Part shown: positions 37,545 to 45,581 of the stretch, in pieces | Position numbering within the stretch: the first letter of the stretch is position 1 | Layout of the letters: every line of letters begins with the position of its first letter | Position numbers and translations under genes: made by a program | Notes under the pieces: model-generated | The model's database searches: none | Seen by the model: only the letters and a program-made list of their open reading frames with translations | What the model was told of the DNA's origin: nothing | Assembly: GCF_003797125.1 (NCBI RefSeq) | Contig: NZ_RKKE01000002.1 | Span: 223,661 to 287,660, forward strand | DNA: 64,000 nucleotides | Reading direction: 5' to 3' | DNA from: Shewanella frigidimarina | GTDB taxonomy: Bacteria > Pseudomonadota > Gammaproteobacteria > Enterobacterales > Shewanellaceae

Positions 37545-37855
37545 AACCACTCCAATTTACTGCGCTTGAAAAATTAACATCAACAATATGGATATCACTT
37601 TGACGTTGACGCGAACGTAAAGCAAGTAAAAAATGGTCTAAATGCTGATGTTAATTGATTGGAATTGTCAGTGAAGATTTACAGTTTAAAAATGTCACGT
37701 TTATATTTGGTGTAAGGCATTGTTTTTATGATATATATCGACATCTATTTATCAATAACATGATTACTGCGGAGTGATTTATTCAGTGTAAAACTTTAGT
37801 CTAAGTAGAAAGTTGCCGTAGTGCCCCAATAAACTAGATAGGCACTTAGGGAGGG
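37545..37855. other. Intergenic region between the thiolase and GGDEF genes
   Basis: About 310 bases, AT-rich. Besides the palindrome at 37600-37620, a weak stem AGTGCC...GGCACT (37820-37846) lies just beyond the stop of the GGDEF gene, without a T-run. No gene seen. Confidence 0.4.
37600..37620 (-). promoter_or_regulatory. Candidate LiuR-like operator before the branched-chain acid cluster
   Basis: TTGACGTTGACGCGAACGTAA has the inverted half-sites ACGTT and AACGT with a six-base centre and flanking TT/AA. It lies about 56 bases upstream of the first gene. MerR-family LiuR sites in gammaproteobacteria are, as I recall, ACGT-rich palindromes of this kind before such genes. The regulator is not encoded here. 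Confidence 0.45.
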
Positions 37856-39823
37856 TTAATGATCGACAACCACTACTTGATTGCGGCCGTTGTCTTTTGC
37901 TTGATATAAGCCTAAATCGGCTTGCTTAATAATGTCGACAAGCTCATGAGTTTGCGGGGTTAACATAGCGACAGACACACTGATAGTGAAATTCATTTTA
38001 ACATCGTTAAACACAAACTGGTTTGACTCAATACTGGTTCGCAATCGTTCGGCTATTTCAACGGCTTGTGCTTGCTCTGTATCAGGTAAAATAATTAAAA
38101 ACTCTTCGCCACCGATGCGACCTAAAATATCGTTTTTCTTGAGCCAATTGCGTGCTCGTCTACCACACGCTTTTATGGCTAAATCGCCAATATCATGACC
38201 ATAATGGTCATTAATGGCTTTAAAGTTATCGATATCGAACATAATAACGGCTAGTGATCGATTATGTTTTTTAGCCTGATAAAAGCGCTTTTTACCCTGT
38301 TCAAAGGTATGACGTCTATTTGCAATACCCGTCAAATAATCAGTTTGAGAGCGGCGTTTAAATTGTCGGCGAGATTGCCACAAGAAAATGACCACCACCA
38401 ATAACACCAATGCAATTAGCACTGCGATTGCCATTGATAAGTTAGTAATTTTTTGAGAATCAATTTCGGCCTCTAAATTCAGCTTATTGATTGCCAATTG
38501 CTTTTCGAGCAGACGATTATTGAACTCAGCCACGGTAAGATTATGGTCTAATGATGAATTAACCACATCATTATTAATAATATTAGCAAAGTTCTTTTTT
38601 TGTAAATCGATGGTATCCAAAAGCTTATTCATACCAAGATTACTCGACCCATTGGCGTAATCAATAATGGCAGCAATCATCAATTTCAGTTCATTGGAAT
38701 GGCCGTCATAAGTCGCCGAACCAGAAAATATTTCAGCATACTTAAAAGCTTTATTTGGTTGTTGTTGGCGAAAATAACTCAATGCCAACCATGCATGCGT
38801 GGCGTCGACAAAGTATTTTTCTTGGGTTGTATCTTGCACCGCTAATGCTCGTAAAAAATGATCAATACCTTCTTGAAATAAACCTTGAGCCCAACAGCTA
38901 ATACCAGTATTAAATTGATAGAAAAAATCAAAGTCAGCAAACTCTGGCGATTGTTCAACCAACTGCTGCATTTGGGCTAAATGGGCTTTATTTTCCACCC
39001 ACATGGCCAATTTAATCGATTCACCCACCATGTTATGCAACATATTAAACATGTCTTGTTTATCTTGGGCTTGCTCCCAAAAGCCATAAGCTTTGTTAAA
39101 ATATTCATAGGCTTTACGGTTTAAACCATTGTCACGATAGATAGCTGCGGTGGCATTAAATATCATCGCTTGGCGGCTCAGTCCTAATTGATGCTGTTGT
39201 GCTAACGCTAATGCTTCATTTAACCTTTTCAGACCTTCGCCAAAATCACTTGGTTTATTATAACAATACGCGCTTTGAGCTAACACTTCGGCCAAGATAT
39301 CAACGTTTCCAAGCTGACGGGCTAATGTAATCGCCACTTCACGATCTGGGCAATAAACTTGGGTGTCGTTAGTTTGAAGGTAAAGTATGAATGAGCGTTC
39401 GAGATAGCTTTTGACGAGTTCTTGACTAAGAGGATGTGGTGTAAGTAAGTTAATTGCCTGAGTATAACTGTCAATTGCCGCGACAAGATCACTGTTAACT
39501 TCTTGCTCTATTGCTAGCAAATGCAACAACTGGCCTTGCTGTTCAATCGGCCATTGAGCACTTTGTTGTAGCTGTTGTTTTAAAAAGTCAATTCGTTGTT
39601 GTGGTAAGTTTAATGTGGCTAACTGTTGTTTGATATCAGTAATTGTTGCGCTATCACTATTGTTGCTAACGATATTGTCGCTAACAGTACTATCACTAAC
39701 ATTGGCGCCATTCATTTTAGTGTCATTTGCATTAGCGTCACTAAAAACATCACTGGCCCCCCAAGACGTTAGCGGCCAGCTCACTGCACACACCAATAAT
39801 ATCATCAACTTGGTTTTAACCAT
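37856..39823 (-). CDS. Membrane diguanylate cyclase with a TPR-like sensor region
   Basis: 655 residues. A signal peptide at 1-22 leads to a 450-residue helical periplasmic part with TPR-like repeats (for example AMIFNATAAIYRDNGLNRKAYEYF). A membrane segment AIAVLIALVLLVVVIFLW follows, then a GGDEF domain from DYLTGIANRR. The active site reads GRIGGEEFLIILP, a permitted GGEEF form, so it should make cyclic di-GMP. The inhibitory site position has KKND instead of RxxD, so product inhibition may be weak. The N-terminal ligand is unknown. It is a single gene between the thiolase and metA. Confidence 0.9.
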   Translation of the reverse strand: MVKTKLMILLVCAVSWPLTSWGASDVFSDANANDTKMNGANVSDSTVSDNIVSNNSDSATITDIKQQLATLNLPQQRIDFLKQQLQQSAQWPIEQQGQLLHLLAIEQEVNSDLVAAIDSYTQAINLLTPHPLSQELVKSYLERSFILYLQTNDTQVYCPDREVAITLARQLGNVDILAEVLAQSAYCYNKPSDFGEGLKRLNEALALAQQHQLGLSRQAMIFNATAAIYRDNGLNRKAYEYFNKAYGFWEQAQDKQDMFNMLHNMVGESIKLAMWVENKAHLAQMQQLVEQSPEFADFDFFYQFNTGISCWAQGLFQEGIDHFLRALAVQDTTQEKYFVDATHAWLALSYFRQQQPNKAFKYAEIFSGSATYDGHSNELKLMIAAIIDYANGSSNLGMNKLLDTIDLQKKNFANIINNDVVNSSLDHNLTVAEFNNRLLEKQLAINKLNLEAEIDSQKITNLSMAIAVLIALVLLVVVIFLWQSRRQFKRRSQTDYLTGIANRRHTFEQGKKRFYQAKKHNRSLAVIMFDIDNFKAINDHYGHDIGDLAIKACGRRARNWLKKNDILGRIGGEEFLIILPDTEQAQAVEIAERLRTSIESNQFVFNDVKMNFTISVSVAMLTPQTHELVDIIKQADLGLYQAKDNGRNQVVVVDH

Positions 39824-39918
39824 TTAACCTCGACCTTACAATAAAAACATCTAAGTTTAACAATAGCTTTTATCGAAACGAAGTCAACGTTAAAACGCTG
39901 GTGAAACTATATTCAAAT

Positions 39919-40863
39919 TTACTTTTTACTTTCCCATGGTGTTTTAGCATTCATATCAGACAAGTCATATGGCGTTAGCTGATAAACATAATAATTGAGC
40001 CAATTACTGACTAATAAGCTGCCATGACTATGCCAACGAACAATAGTATCTTGTGTGGGGTCATCTTGACGGTAATAATTTTGTGGAATATCTGGATTGA
40101 GGCCTTCACCAACATCGCGCACATATTCTTCATTCAGTGTGTCTTTTTGGTACTCTGGGTGTCCCATAACAAACACATTATGATTATCACGACTCAGCAC
40201 AATATACGCGCCAGCCTCGTCTGATTCAGCCAGTACTTCTAAATCTGGATGTTGACGAATTTGTTCAATATCCATTTCTGCAAATCGTGAGTGCGGTGCA
40301 AAAAACTCATCATCAAAACCACGCAATAGTGGGTGTGGGTCGCTGGTTCTACGATGATTAAATACACCTGAACGTTTATTCGCTAATAACTGACGATGTA
40401 AATCATAAAGATGATACAAACCGGCATGAGCTGCCCAGCATAGAAACAGCACCGAAGTGACATGTTGTTGTGACCAGTCAATAATTTCGCGAATGTGGTC
40501 CCAATACACCACATCTTTAAAATCAATTTGCCCTAACGGCGCGCCAGTAATAATCAAACCATCGTAATTGTTATTTCTGATGTCTTCAAAATCACGATAA
40601 AAGGTATTCATGTGATCCACTGATGTATGCTTTGATTCTTTATCATGAATGCGTAATAAATCGACCCCAACTTGCAAGGGCGTATTGCCCAGTAATCGCA
40701 ATAACTGGGTTTCTGTTTCGATTTTATTAGGCATTAGATTCAAGATTAATACCCGCATTGGACGAATGTCCTGATTAGCAGCTCGGGTTTCAGACATCAC
40801 AAAGATATTTTCTGACTCTAAAATACCTGCTGCAGGCAGGTTATCTGGAATTCGAACCGGCAT
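39919..40863 (-). CDS. metA: Homoserine O-acyltransferase MetA
   Basis: About 314 residues, colinear with E. coli Met[16 protein letters not shown] opens it; [51 protein letters not shown] (catalytic Cys) and [13 protein letters not shown] (catalytic His) follow. It acylates homoserine at the start of methionine synthesis; succinyl is the usual gammaproteobacterial donor. The start at 40863 fits the family and has AGGTGA five bases upstream; ten codons further up there is another ATG without support. MetJ-like boxes lie about 270 bases upstream. Confidence 0.95.
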   Translation of the reverse strand: MPVRIPDNLPAAGILESENIFVMSETRAANQDIRPMRVLILNLMPNKIETETQLLRLLGNTPLQVGVDLLRIHDKESKHTSVDHMNTFYRDFEDIRNNNYDGLIITGAPLGQIDFKDVVYWDHIREIIDWSQQHVTSVLFLCWAAHAGLYHLYDLHRQLLANKRSGVFNHRRTSDPHPLLRGFDDEFFAPHSRFAEMDIEQIRQHPDLEVLAESDEAGAYIVLSRDNHNVFVMGHPEYQKDTLNEEYVRDVGEGLNPDIPQNYYRQDDPTQDTIVRWHSHGSLLVSNWLNYYVYQLTPYDLSDMNAKTPWESKK

Positions 40864-41224
40864 ACGTCTCACCTTTAGATTAATTAAATACATGTACCTG
40901 ATTAACCAACGTTCGGTTAACCAACCAGCCTTTTCACAATAACGTTAATGTCTGTTATGTCACAGTTTCAACATTCAGTTTTTTGCTGAAAACCGTGGCC
41001 ATCATCGAATGGCTACTGTCGCTTGCAAACATCATTAGCATGCTCACCCAGTCTACAACGCGGCAGAATGGCTTATTGTTAACGTTAATAGCGGTCAATC
41101 TGTTAGATAACCATCATACACTCGGATGGCTAGAAGTCTACACGTCTTAAGTTGAATTTTTTTCTTACTTGTTATCAACTGATGTTATTTCTATTATGAG
41201 TCATTATTTTTGATGAGATGAATC
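40864..41224. other. Divergent regulatory region between metA and an SDR gene
   Basis: About 360 bases. It holds the MetJ-like boxes and a TATGAT -10 candidate for metA (41113-41118, minus strand), which would give a leader of about 240 bases. I saw no recognisable SAM riboswitch in that leader, only an imperfect GGTTAAC/GTTGGTTAA stem near the start codon. Confidence 0.45.
41132..41147. promoter_or_regulatory. Two tandem MetJ-like boxes
   Basis: AGAAGTCT and ACACGTCT are directly adjacent, each matching the MetJ consensus AGACGTCT at seven of eight bases. MetJ binds such tandem 8-base units. They lie 13 bases upstream of a TATGAT for metA, where binding would block the -35 region. metJ is not in the window. 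Confidence 0.6.
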
Positions 41225-41968
41225 ATGTCTACAGCGACAGCGATGATTATTGGTGCCAGCTCGCAGCTGAGCCAAGCATTAGCCAGACAGTTATCTGCAC
41301 AGCAAGTTTCGCTAGTGCTTTTTGTTAACGACCCTGAATCACTTAACGAGTTTAGTCAAAGTCTGCCAGGTGAAGTGAGTGTTTATCCGTTAGCGATTGA
41401 TCAACCTGATACGCTAATTACACAGCTTAATACTGCTTGGACCAAACATAATGGCGCCCATTTGGTGATTGTTAATACTGGTGTCAATGACTACGACCCT
41501 TCCCTGCCTTGGGCAATTGATAAGCTCGCCATCGATATTAACGTTATGGGATTTGCTGCTGCCAATAACTGTATTTTTAAATTAATGTGCGATCAAGGTT
41601 ATGGCCAACTAGCCGCCATTAACTCAATAGCCGGTCAACGTGGAGGCCCTAATGTGGCTTATCATGCCTCCAAAGCCTTTGCTGAAAATTACCTGCAAGG
41701 CTTGAGTATGCATGCGCAACGATTAAAGCTGCCTATTACCATTAGTGATATTCAATTAGGGTTATTTGATAAAGCCGTTCATTTGAATACACAACTGCTC
41801 CTGTCGCCTATCGATAAAGTGGCTAAACAAATCATCACGGCATTACAAAAAGGCAAACGGCGAGTTTATGTCACTAAACGCTGGCGTGTTGTCGCTTGGA
41901 TAAATCGTTTATTACCAGAGTACATTTACAATACCCGCCATTGGAAACCGCGTAAAAAGTCTCAATAA
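41225..41968 (+). CDS. Short-chain dehydrogenase/reductase-like protein with an altered cofactor motif
   Basis: 247 residues. AINSIAGQRGGPNVAYHASKAFAENY holds Ser, Tyr and Lys of the SDR active site (key residues only), and LVIVNTGVNDYD stands where NNAG is usual. The nucleotide loop reads IGASSQLSQALA, lacking the last two Gly of GASSGIG, so cofactor binding may be changed. The C-terminus (RVVAWINRLLPEYIY) is basic and amphipathic. Function unknown. It is transcribed away from metA. Confidence 0.8.
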   Translation: MSTATAMIIGASSQLSQALARQLSAQQVSLVLFVNDPESLNEFSQSLPGEVSVYPLAIDQPDTLITQLNTAWTKHNGAHLVIVNTGVNDYDPSLPWAIDKLAIDINVMGFAAANNCIFKLMCDQGYGQLAAINSIAGQRGGPNVAYHASKAFAENYLQGLSMHAQRLKLPITISDIQLGLFDKAVHLNTQLLLSPIDKVAKQIITALQKGKRRVYVTKRWRVVAWINRLLPEYIYNTRHWKPRKKSQ

Positions 41969-41981
41969 ACGCCATCAACAA

Positions 41982-42007
41982 AAACAGGAACCCGCAGGTT
42001 CCTGTTT
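41982..42007. terminator. Bidirectional terminator between the SDR gene and ompW
   Basis: Perfect 11-base arms AAACAGGAACC and GGTTCCTGTTT around CGCA. It lies 14 bases beyond the SDR stop codon and 40 bases beyond the ompW stop codon, serving the two convergent genes. Confidence 0.8.
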
Positions 42008-42047
42008 GTCATATGCTTGTTTCTTCTCTAACGTATTTTACGCTAGC

Positions 42048-42695
42048 TTAAAAAGTATAACCGATGCTGACCATGTAAACCCAAGGATCAATGTCGGTAT
42101 CAACCACAACATGGTCTGCCCCCATGTCAAAGCTCACATCCGTTGAAATTTGTGCGTACCAAACAGACGCGTTAACTAACCATTTTTTGTCAATTTGATA
42201 ATCAAGACCAACTTGAGCTGCAACGCCCCAAGAGTTAGATAAGCTCAAATTATCTAAACCAAGATCTTTCGCTTCTTGAGTAAATTCACTGTCATAGAAG
42301 TTAGTAAAGTTAATCCCTAAACCAATGTAGGGACGTAAAGCAGACTGTGAATCTCCAAAGTAATATTGCGCTACCAGCGTTGGAGGCAATTGCTTTGAAT
42401 CGGCTATTTTACCGAGTTCACCCAGTGACACATCGTGACTAAAAGGCGATGCGGCTAATAATTCAATGCCCAAATTATCAGTTAGCATATAACCAAAATT
42501 TAACCCTAATTGGACATCATTATCCACGCCAAATTCAACAATATTTGCGACTACTGGGCTTGACTCATTTGGAGCAACCATCGCAACACCAGCACGAACT
42601 ATAATATCACCAGCTTGATGGGCCGCAGCACCAAATGAAAAACCAGCAGTTAATAAAGAAGCAACAACTAAACTTAGGGTAATTTTCTTATTCAT
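42048..42695 (-). CDS. ompW: Outer membrane protein OmpW
   Basis: 215 residues. Signal peptide 1-25 ends AAAHQ. The rest alternates as an eight-stranded beta-barrel and ends in Phe (VSIGYTF), the outer-membrane sorting signal. AGDIIVRAGVAMVAPNES and LPPTLVAQYYFGDSQ are OmpW family blocks. It forms a small hydrophobic channel; its natural substrate is not settled. Two FNR/EtrA-type sites lie upstream, fitting control by electron acceptor supply. Confidence 0.93.
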   Translation of the reverse strand: MNKKITLSLVVASLLTAGFSFGAAAHQAGDIIVRAGVAMVAPNESSPVVANIVEFGVDNDVQLGLNFGYMLTDNLGIELLAASPFSHDVSLGELGKIADSKQLPPTLVAQYYFGDSQSALRPYIGLGINFTNFYDSEFTQEAKDLGLDNLSLSNSWGVAAQVGLDYQIDKKWLVNASVWYAQISTDVSFDMGADHVVVDTDIDPWVYMVSIGYTF

Positions 42696-42786
42696 TTTTT
42701 AACACTCCTTGGCAATGACAACTAGATGCAATTCTGTGCATCCTCAACATTTGCCGTTAACCTACTGAAGTTAATCGCTAACATCA

Positions 42787-42800
42787 TTGATTTAGATCAA
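42787..42800. promoter_or_regulatory. Perfect FNR/EtrA-type site upstream of ompW
   Basis: TTGATTTAGATCAA matches TTGAT-N4-ATCAA at all ten positions. It lies 92-105 bases before the ompW start codon. Confidence 0.7.
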
Positions 42801-42847
42801 CAAAACACCAGTACTACTATAGAGGTACCTAATTAGATGCTAGGCTG

Positions 42848-42861
42848 TTGATTTGGATCAC
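42848..42861. promoter_or_regulatory. Second FNR/EtrA-type site upstream of ompW
   Basis: TTGATTTGGATCAC matches nine of ten defined positions. It lies 61 bases upstream of the first site, close to six helical turns, on the same face of the DNA. Confidence 0.55.
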
Positions 42862-42941
42862 AAAACGAGAGCGTATAGAGATGAAAGAGGTATTTAACAG
42901 TTAGGTTTTGTGAGGTTGATCAAGCGAATTTTTGATGATGA

Positions 42942-43622
42942 CTATTCTGTAACCAATAGTTTGGAGTAATGTATTAACCATCCCTTTTGGGACACGCGAT
43001 GATTAAAAATAGCCTTGTCACGCTTTGGATTTGGACTTAACGACAAATCAAACAAACAGGATAACCCAAACACACTCGTCACCTGTAATTGAAACTCAGC
43101 GGATGTTAGGTCATCAATTGAAGCTAATTTCACTCCAATAGCCGTCTGTTTTTCTGGCCAAAATGACATGGCATCAGCACAAGAAATATAGGGCATATCA
43201 CCATTTCTAAGGTGCATTCTGGCTTGATTTTTCACCGACCATGGCAGAGCTATCTGCTTAACGAGTAAAGCTTCAATCGCCTGGTCTTCTGCAGAAGATG
43301 GGTTGTTATCACGCCAGTAAATGACATCAATGTCGTTTAAGGGCTGTGAGGTCATGCTGTGCAAATTATCCCAAATCAAATTGCGTATAAAACCCGCGCT
43401 AATTAACCAGTCGGTGATCCCTTGTTGTTGCATCACTTTCTGGCACACCATTAACGCAGCCAGTCTGGTTTCATCTTGTTGCAACCACAGCCACAACAAA
43501 GACAATCGTTTAGCCTGTCCTTGTTGTAACTGATCAATGGCCACTTGATTTAACTGGGGCGGATTAAACTGGTGCTGATTAAACAAGGGCAGATTAAACA
43601 AAGTTTGATTATGTCGCGTCAT
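42942..43622 (-). CDS. Nucleotidyltransferase-like DUF925 family protein
   Basis: About 226 residues from the ATG at 43622 (MTRHNQTLF). ISAGFIRNLIWDNLH and LNDIDVIYW are the two landmarks of this family, the second carrying the Asp pair of a nucleotidyltransferase fold. The substrate is unknown. The first 14 bases overlap the end of maiA, so the two are likely translated together; an earlier in-frame start at 43706 would overlap much more and is unlikely. The first 35 residues are rich in Asn, Gln and Pro. Confidence 0.8.
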   Translation of the reverse strand: MTRHNQTLFNLPLFNQHQFNPPQLNQVAIDQLQQGQAKRLSLLWLWLQQDETRLAALMVCQKVMQQQGITDWLISAGFIRNLIWDNLHSMTSQPLNDIDVIYWRDNNPSSAEDQAIEALLVKQIALPWSVKNQARMHLRNGDMPYISCADAMSFWPEKQTAIGVKLASIDDLTSAEFQLQVTSVFGLSCLFDLSLSPNPKRDKAIFNHRVSQKGWLIHYSKLLVTE

Positions 43623-44259
43623 GCTGTTGTTCTGGCGCAGCATCAACAAATGCAGGTAACTTATGGCACTCATCCCAAATTCTGACAATATTAGGATACG
43701 CAGCAAGCTCTAGATTAAAGCGTTTGGCATTATACACTTGCGGGATCAGACAAATATCGGCCAGCGAAGGAGTATCACCAAAACAGAAACGTCCAGAATA
43801 TTGGCTTAACTGCTGTTCTAAAGCGGCAAAACCAAGGTGTATCCAATGGTGATACCAACGCATTTTATCTGCTTCTGATACGCCCATTTCGTTAACTAAA
43901 TATTGTAATACTCGAAGATTATCTAAAGGATGAATTTCACATGCGATGGCTTGAGCCATGCTTCGAACAATGGCTCTATGCTCAATATTGCTTGGAAGTA
44001 ACGGTTGCTGAGGGTGTTTTTCGTCGAGGTATTCCATAATCGCTAACGATTGCGATAAGTTAATCTCGCCTGACTCATTATTGTCGATAAACGTTGGCAC
44101 AAGATCCGAGGGATTGAGTTGATGATAAGCCTCTGAGTGTTGCTCTCCGCCATTATTAACCAAATGAACTGAAATATGTTCTGCCGTTAACTGCTTTAAA
44201 TTTAACGCAATACGAACCCGATATGCCGCACTTGAACGCCAATAGCCATAGAGTTTCAT
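43609..44259 (-). CDS. maiA: Maleylacetoacetate isomerase
   Basis: 216 residues, zeta-class glutathione transferase. YWRSSAAYRVRIALNLK is the active-site signature, NLSQSLAIMEYLDEKHP the glutathione-binding block. It converts maleylacetoacetate to fumarylacetoacetate in tyrosine breakdown, feeding the enzyme encoded just upstream. It lies 98 bases after the fumarylacetoacetase-family gene. Confidence 0.93.
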   Translation of the reverse strand: MKLYGYWRSSAAYRVRIALNLKQLTAEHISVHLVNNGGEQHSEAYHQLNPSDLVPTFIDNNESGEINLSQSLAIMEYLDEKHPQQPLLPSNIEHRAIVRSMAQAIACEIHPLDNLRVLQYLVNEMGVSEADKMRWYHHWIHLGFAALEQQLSQYSGRFCFGDTPSLADICLIPQVYNAKRFNLELAAYPNIVRIWDECHKLPAFVDAAPEQQHDAT

Positions 44260-44357
44260 GTCAATTCCCTTACTTTTGTTTTATTCAGCCTAATAAAAAA
44301 GCAATAACGATTAACCGCTATTGCCTTTATATTTCGATTTACATCGCTTTCAAAATA

Positions 44358-45344
44358 TTAAGCTTTGTATTCAACCACTTTTTGATCGATAGAACCAAAA
44401 ATGCTCACACCGTTATCATCAAACATTTCAATGCGAACAGTGTCGCCAAAATGCATAAAGGGTGTTGAGGCTTTACCGTCGGCAATGATTTCAAGCATGC
44501 GCTTTTCCGCTAAACAGCTTGAACCTGCACTGCGATCGTAGTTAGAAATAGTACCAGAACCAATAATTGCACCTGCGCCTAATGGACGTGTTTTAGCCAC
44601 GTGCTCTACTAACTGGCTAAAGTTAAACGTCATGTCGACGCCGGCATTCGGGCGACCAAATAGTTCACTGTTTAAATGAGTCACTAACGGCAAATGTACT
44701 TTGCTGTCTTGCCATTTATCGCCTAACTCGTCTGGGGTAATCGCAATGGGCGAAAATGCACTAGATGGCTTAGATTGGAAAAAGCCAAAGCCTTTGCCTA
44801 ATTCACCAGGGATTAAGTTACGCAGTGATACGTCGTTAACTAACATCAATAATTTGATGTGCTTAGTTGCATCTTCACTGTTAACACCCATGGCAACATC
44901 ATCAGTAACAATAGCGATTTCTGATTCGAAATCGATACCGTATTCTTCGCTGGCCATTTGAATATCCGCTTTAGGGGCGATAAAACTGTCAGAACCACCT
45001 TGATACACCAATGGATCAGTCCAAAACGATGCTGGCATTTCAGCGCCGCGCGCTTTGCGTACTAACTCAACATGATTAACATATGCGCTGCCATCAGCCC
45101 ATTGATAGGCTCGTGGTAAAGGGGATAAACAACGTACTTCATCAAAATCTACTGCATTGTCCATCTGGCCGGCGTTTAGTGCTTCATACAACTCATTAAG
45201 TTGTGGGTATAACAAATCCCAAGCATCTAATAATTGCTGCATAGTATGGGCAATAGCGGGTACCGCGACTGTTTTGGTCAAATCTTTACTGACTAACATC
45301 AATTGGCCGTCGCGACGTCCGTTGTGATAACTTGCAAGTTTCAT
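44358..45344 (-). CDS. Fumarylacetoacetate hydrolase family protein, probable fumarylacetoacetase
   Basis: 328 residues. YGIDFESEIAIVTDDVAMG carries the ExE metal ligands, LMLVNDVSLRNLIP the Asp ligand, and GSGTISNYDRSAGSSCLAEKR the conserved late block. It should split fumarylacetoacetate to fumarate and acetoacetate, the last step of tyrosine breakdown, given maiA next door and phhAB nearby. A good TyrR-type box lies about 140 bases upstream. Confidence 0.88.
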   Translation of the reverse strand: MKLASYHNGRRDGQLMLVSKDLTKTVAVPAIAHTMQQLLDAWDLLYPQLNELYEALNAGQMDNAVDFDEVRCLSPLPRAYQWADGSAYVNHVELVRKARGAEMPASFWTDPLVYQGGSDSFIAPKADIQMASEEYGIDFESEIAIVTDDVAMGVNSEDATKHIKLLMLVNDVSLRNLIPGELGKGFGFFQSKPSSAFSPIAITPDELGDKWQDSKVHLPLVTHLNSELFGRPNAGVDMTFNFSQLVEHVAKTRPLGAGAIIGSGTISNYDRSAGSSCLAEKRMLEIIADGKASTPFMHFGDTVRIEMFDDNGVSIFGSIDQKVVEYKA

Positions 45345-45480
45345 TACTGCTCCTAAATTCTGGGTGAGATCTGCGTCCTACTAGAGACAAGACTCTCAAT
45401 CTAACCATAGAAATAACCGATCGAGACGGAAAATCCTATAGTAGGTACCAAATCACATTTTTGTGGTGCTAATCGTGATT

Positions 45481-45498
45481 TGTAAATTATTCGTTACA
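45481..45498. promoter_or_regulatory. TyrR-type box upstream of the fumarylacetoacetase-family gene
   Basis: TGTAAATTATTCGTTACA matches TGTAAA-N6-TTTACA at 11 of 12 positions. It lies between the tyrR terminator and the gene's start codon. Confidence 0.65.
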
Positions 45499-45547
45499 AA
45501 ACATAAAAGGCCACGTCAGCACTGATTATCAGCGTCAAAATGACCAA

Positions 45548-45570
45548 AATGCCAGCACTTGGCTGGCATT
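45548..45570 (-). terminator. Terminator after tyrR
   Basis: Nine-base arms AATGCCAGC and GCTGGCATT around five bases, followed on the minus strand by TTTTGGTCATTTT. Confidence 0.8.
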
Positions 45571-45581
45571 AAATCGTTACA

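Noticed and set aside
40864..41110. SAM riboswitch in the metA leader
   Set aside because: I could not find the conserved core of any SAM riboswitch class; MetJ boxes explain the control better.
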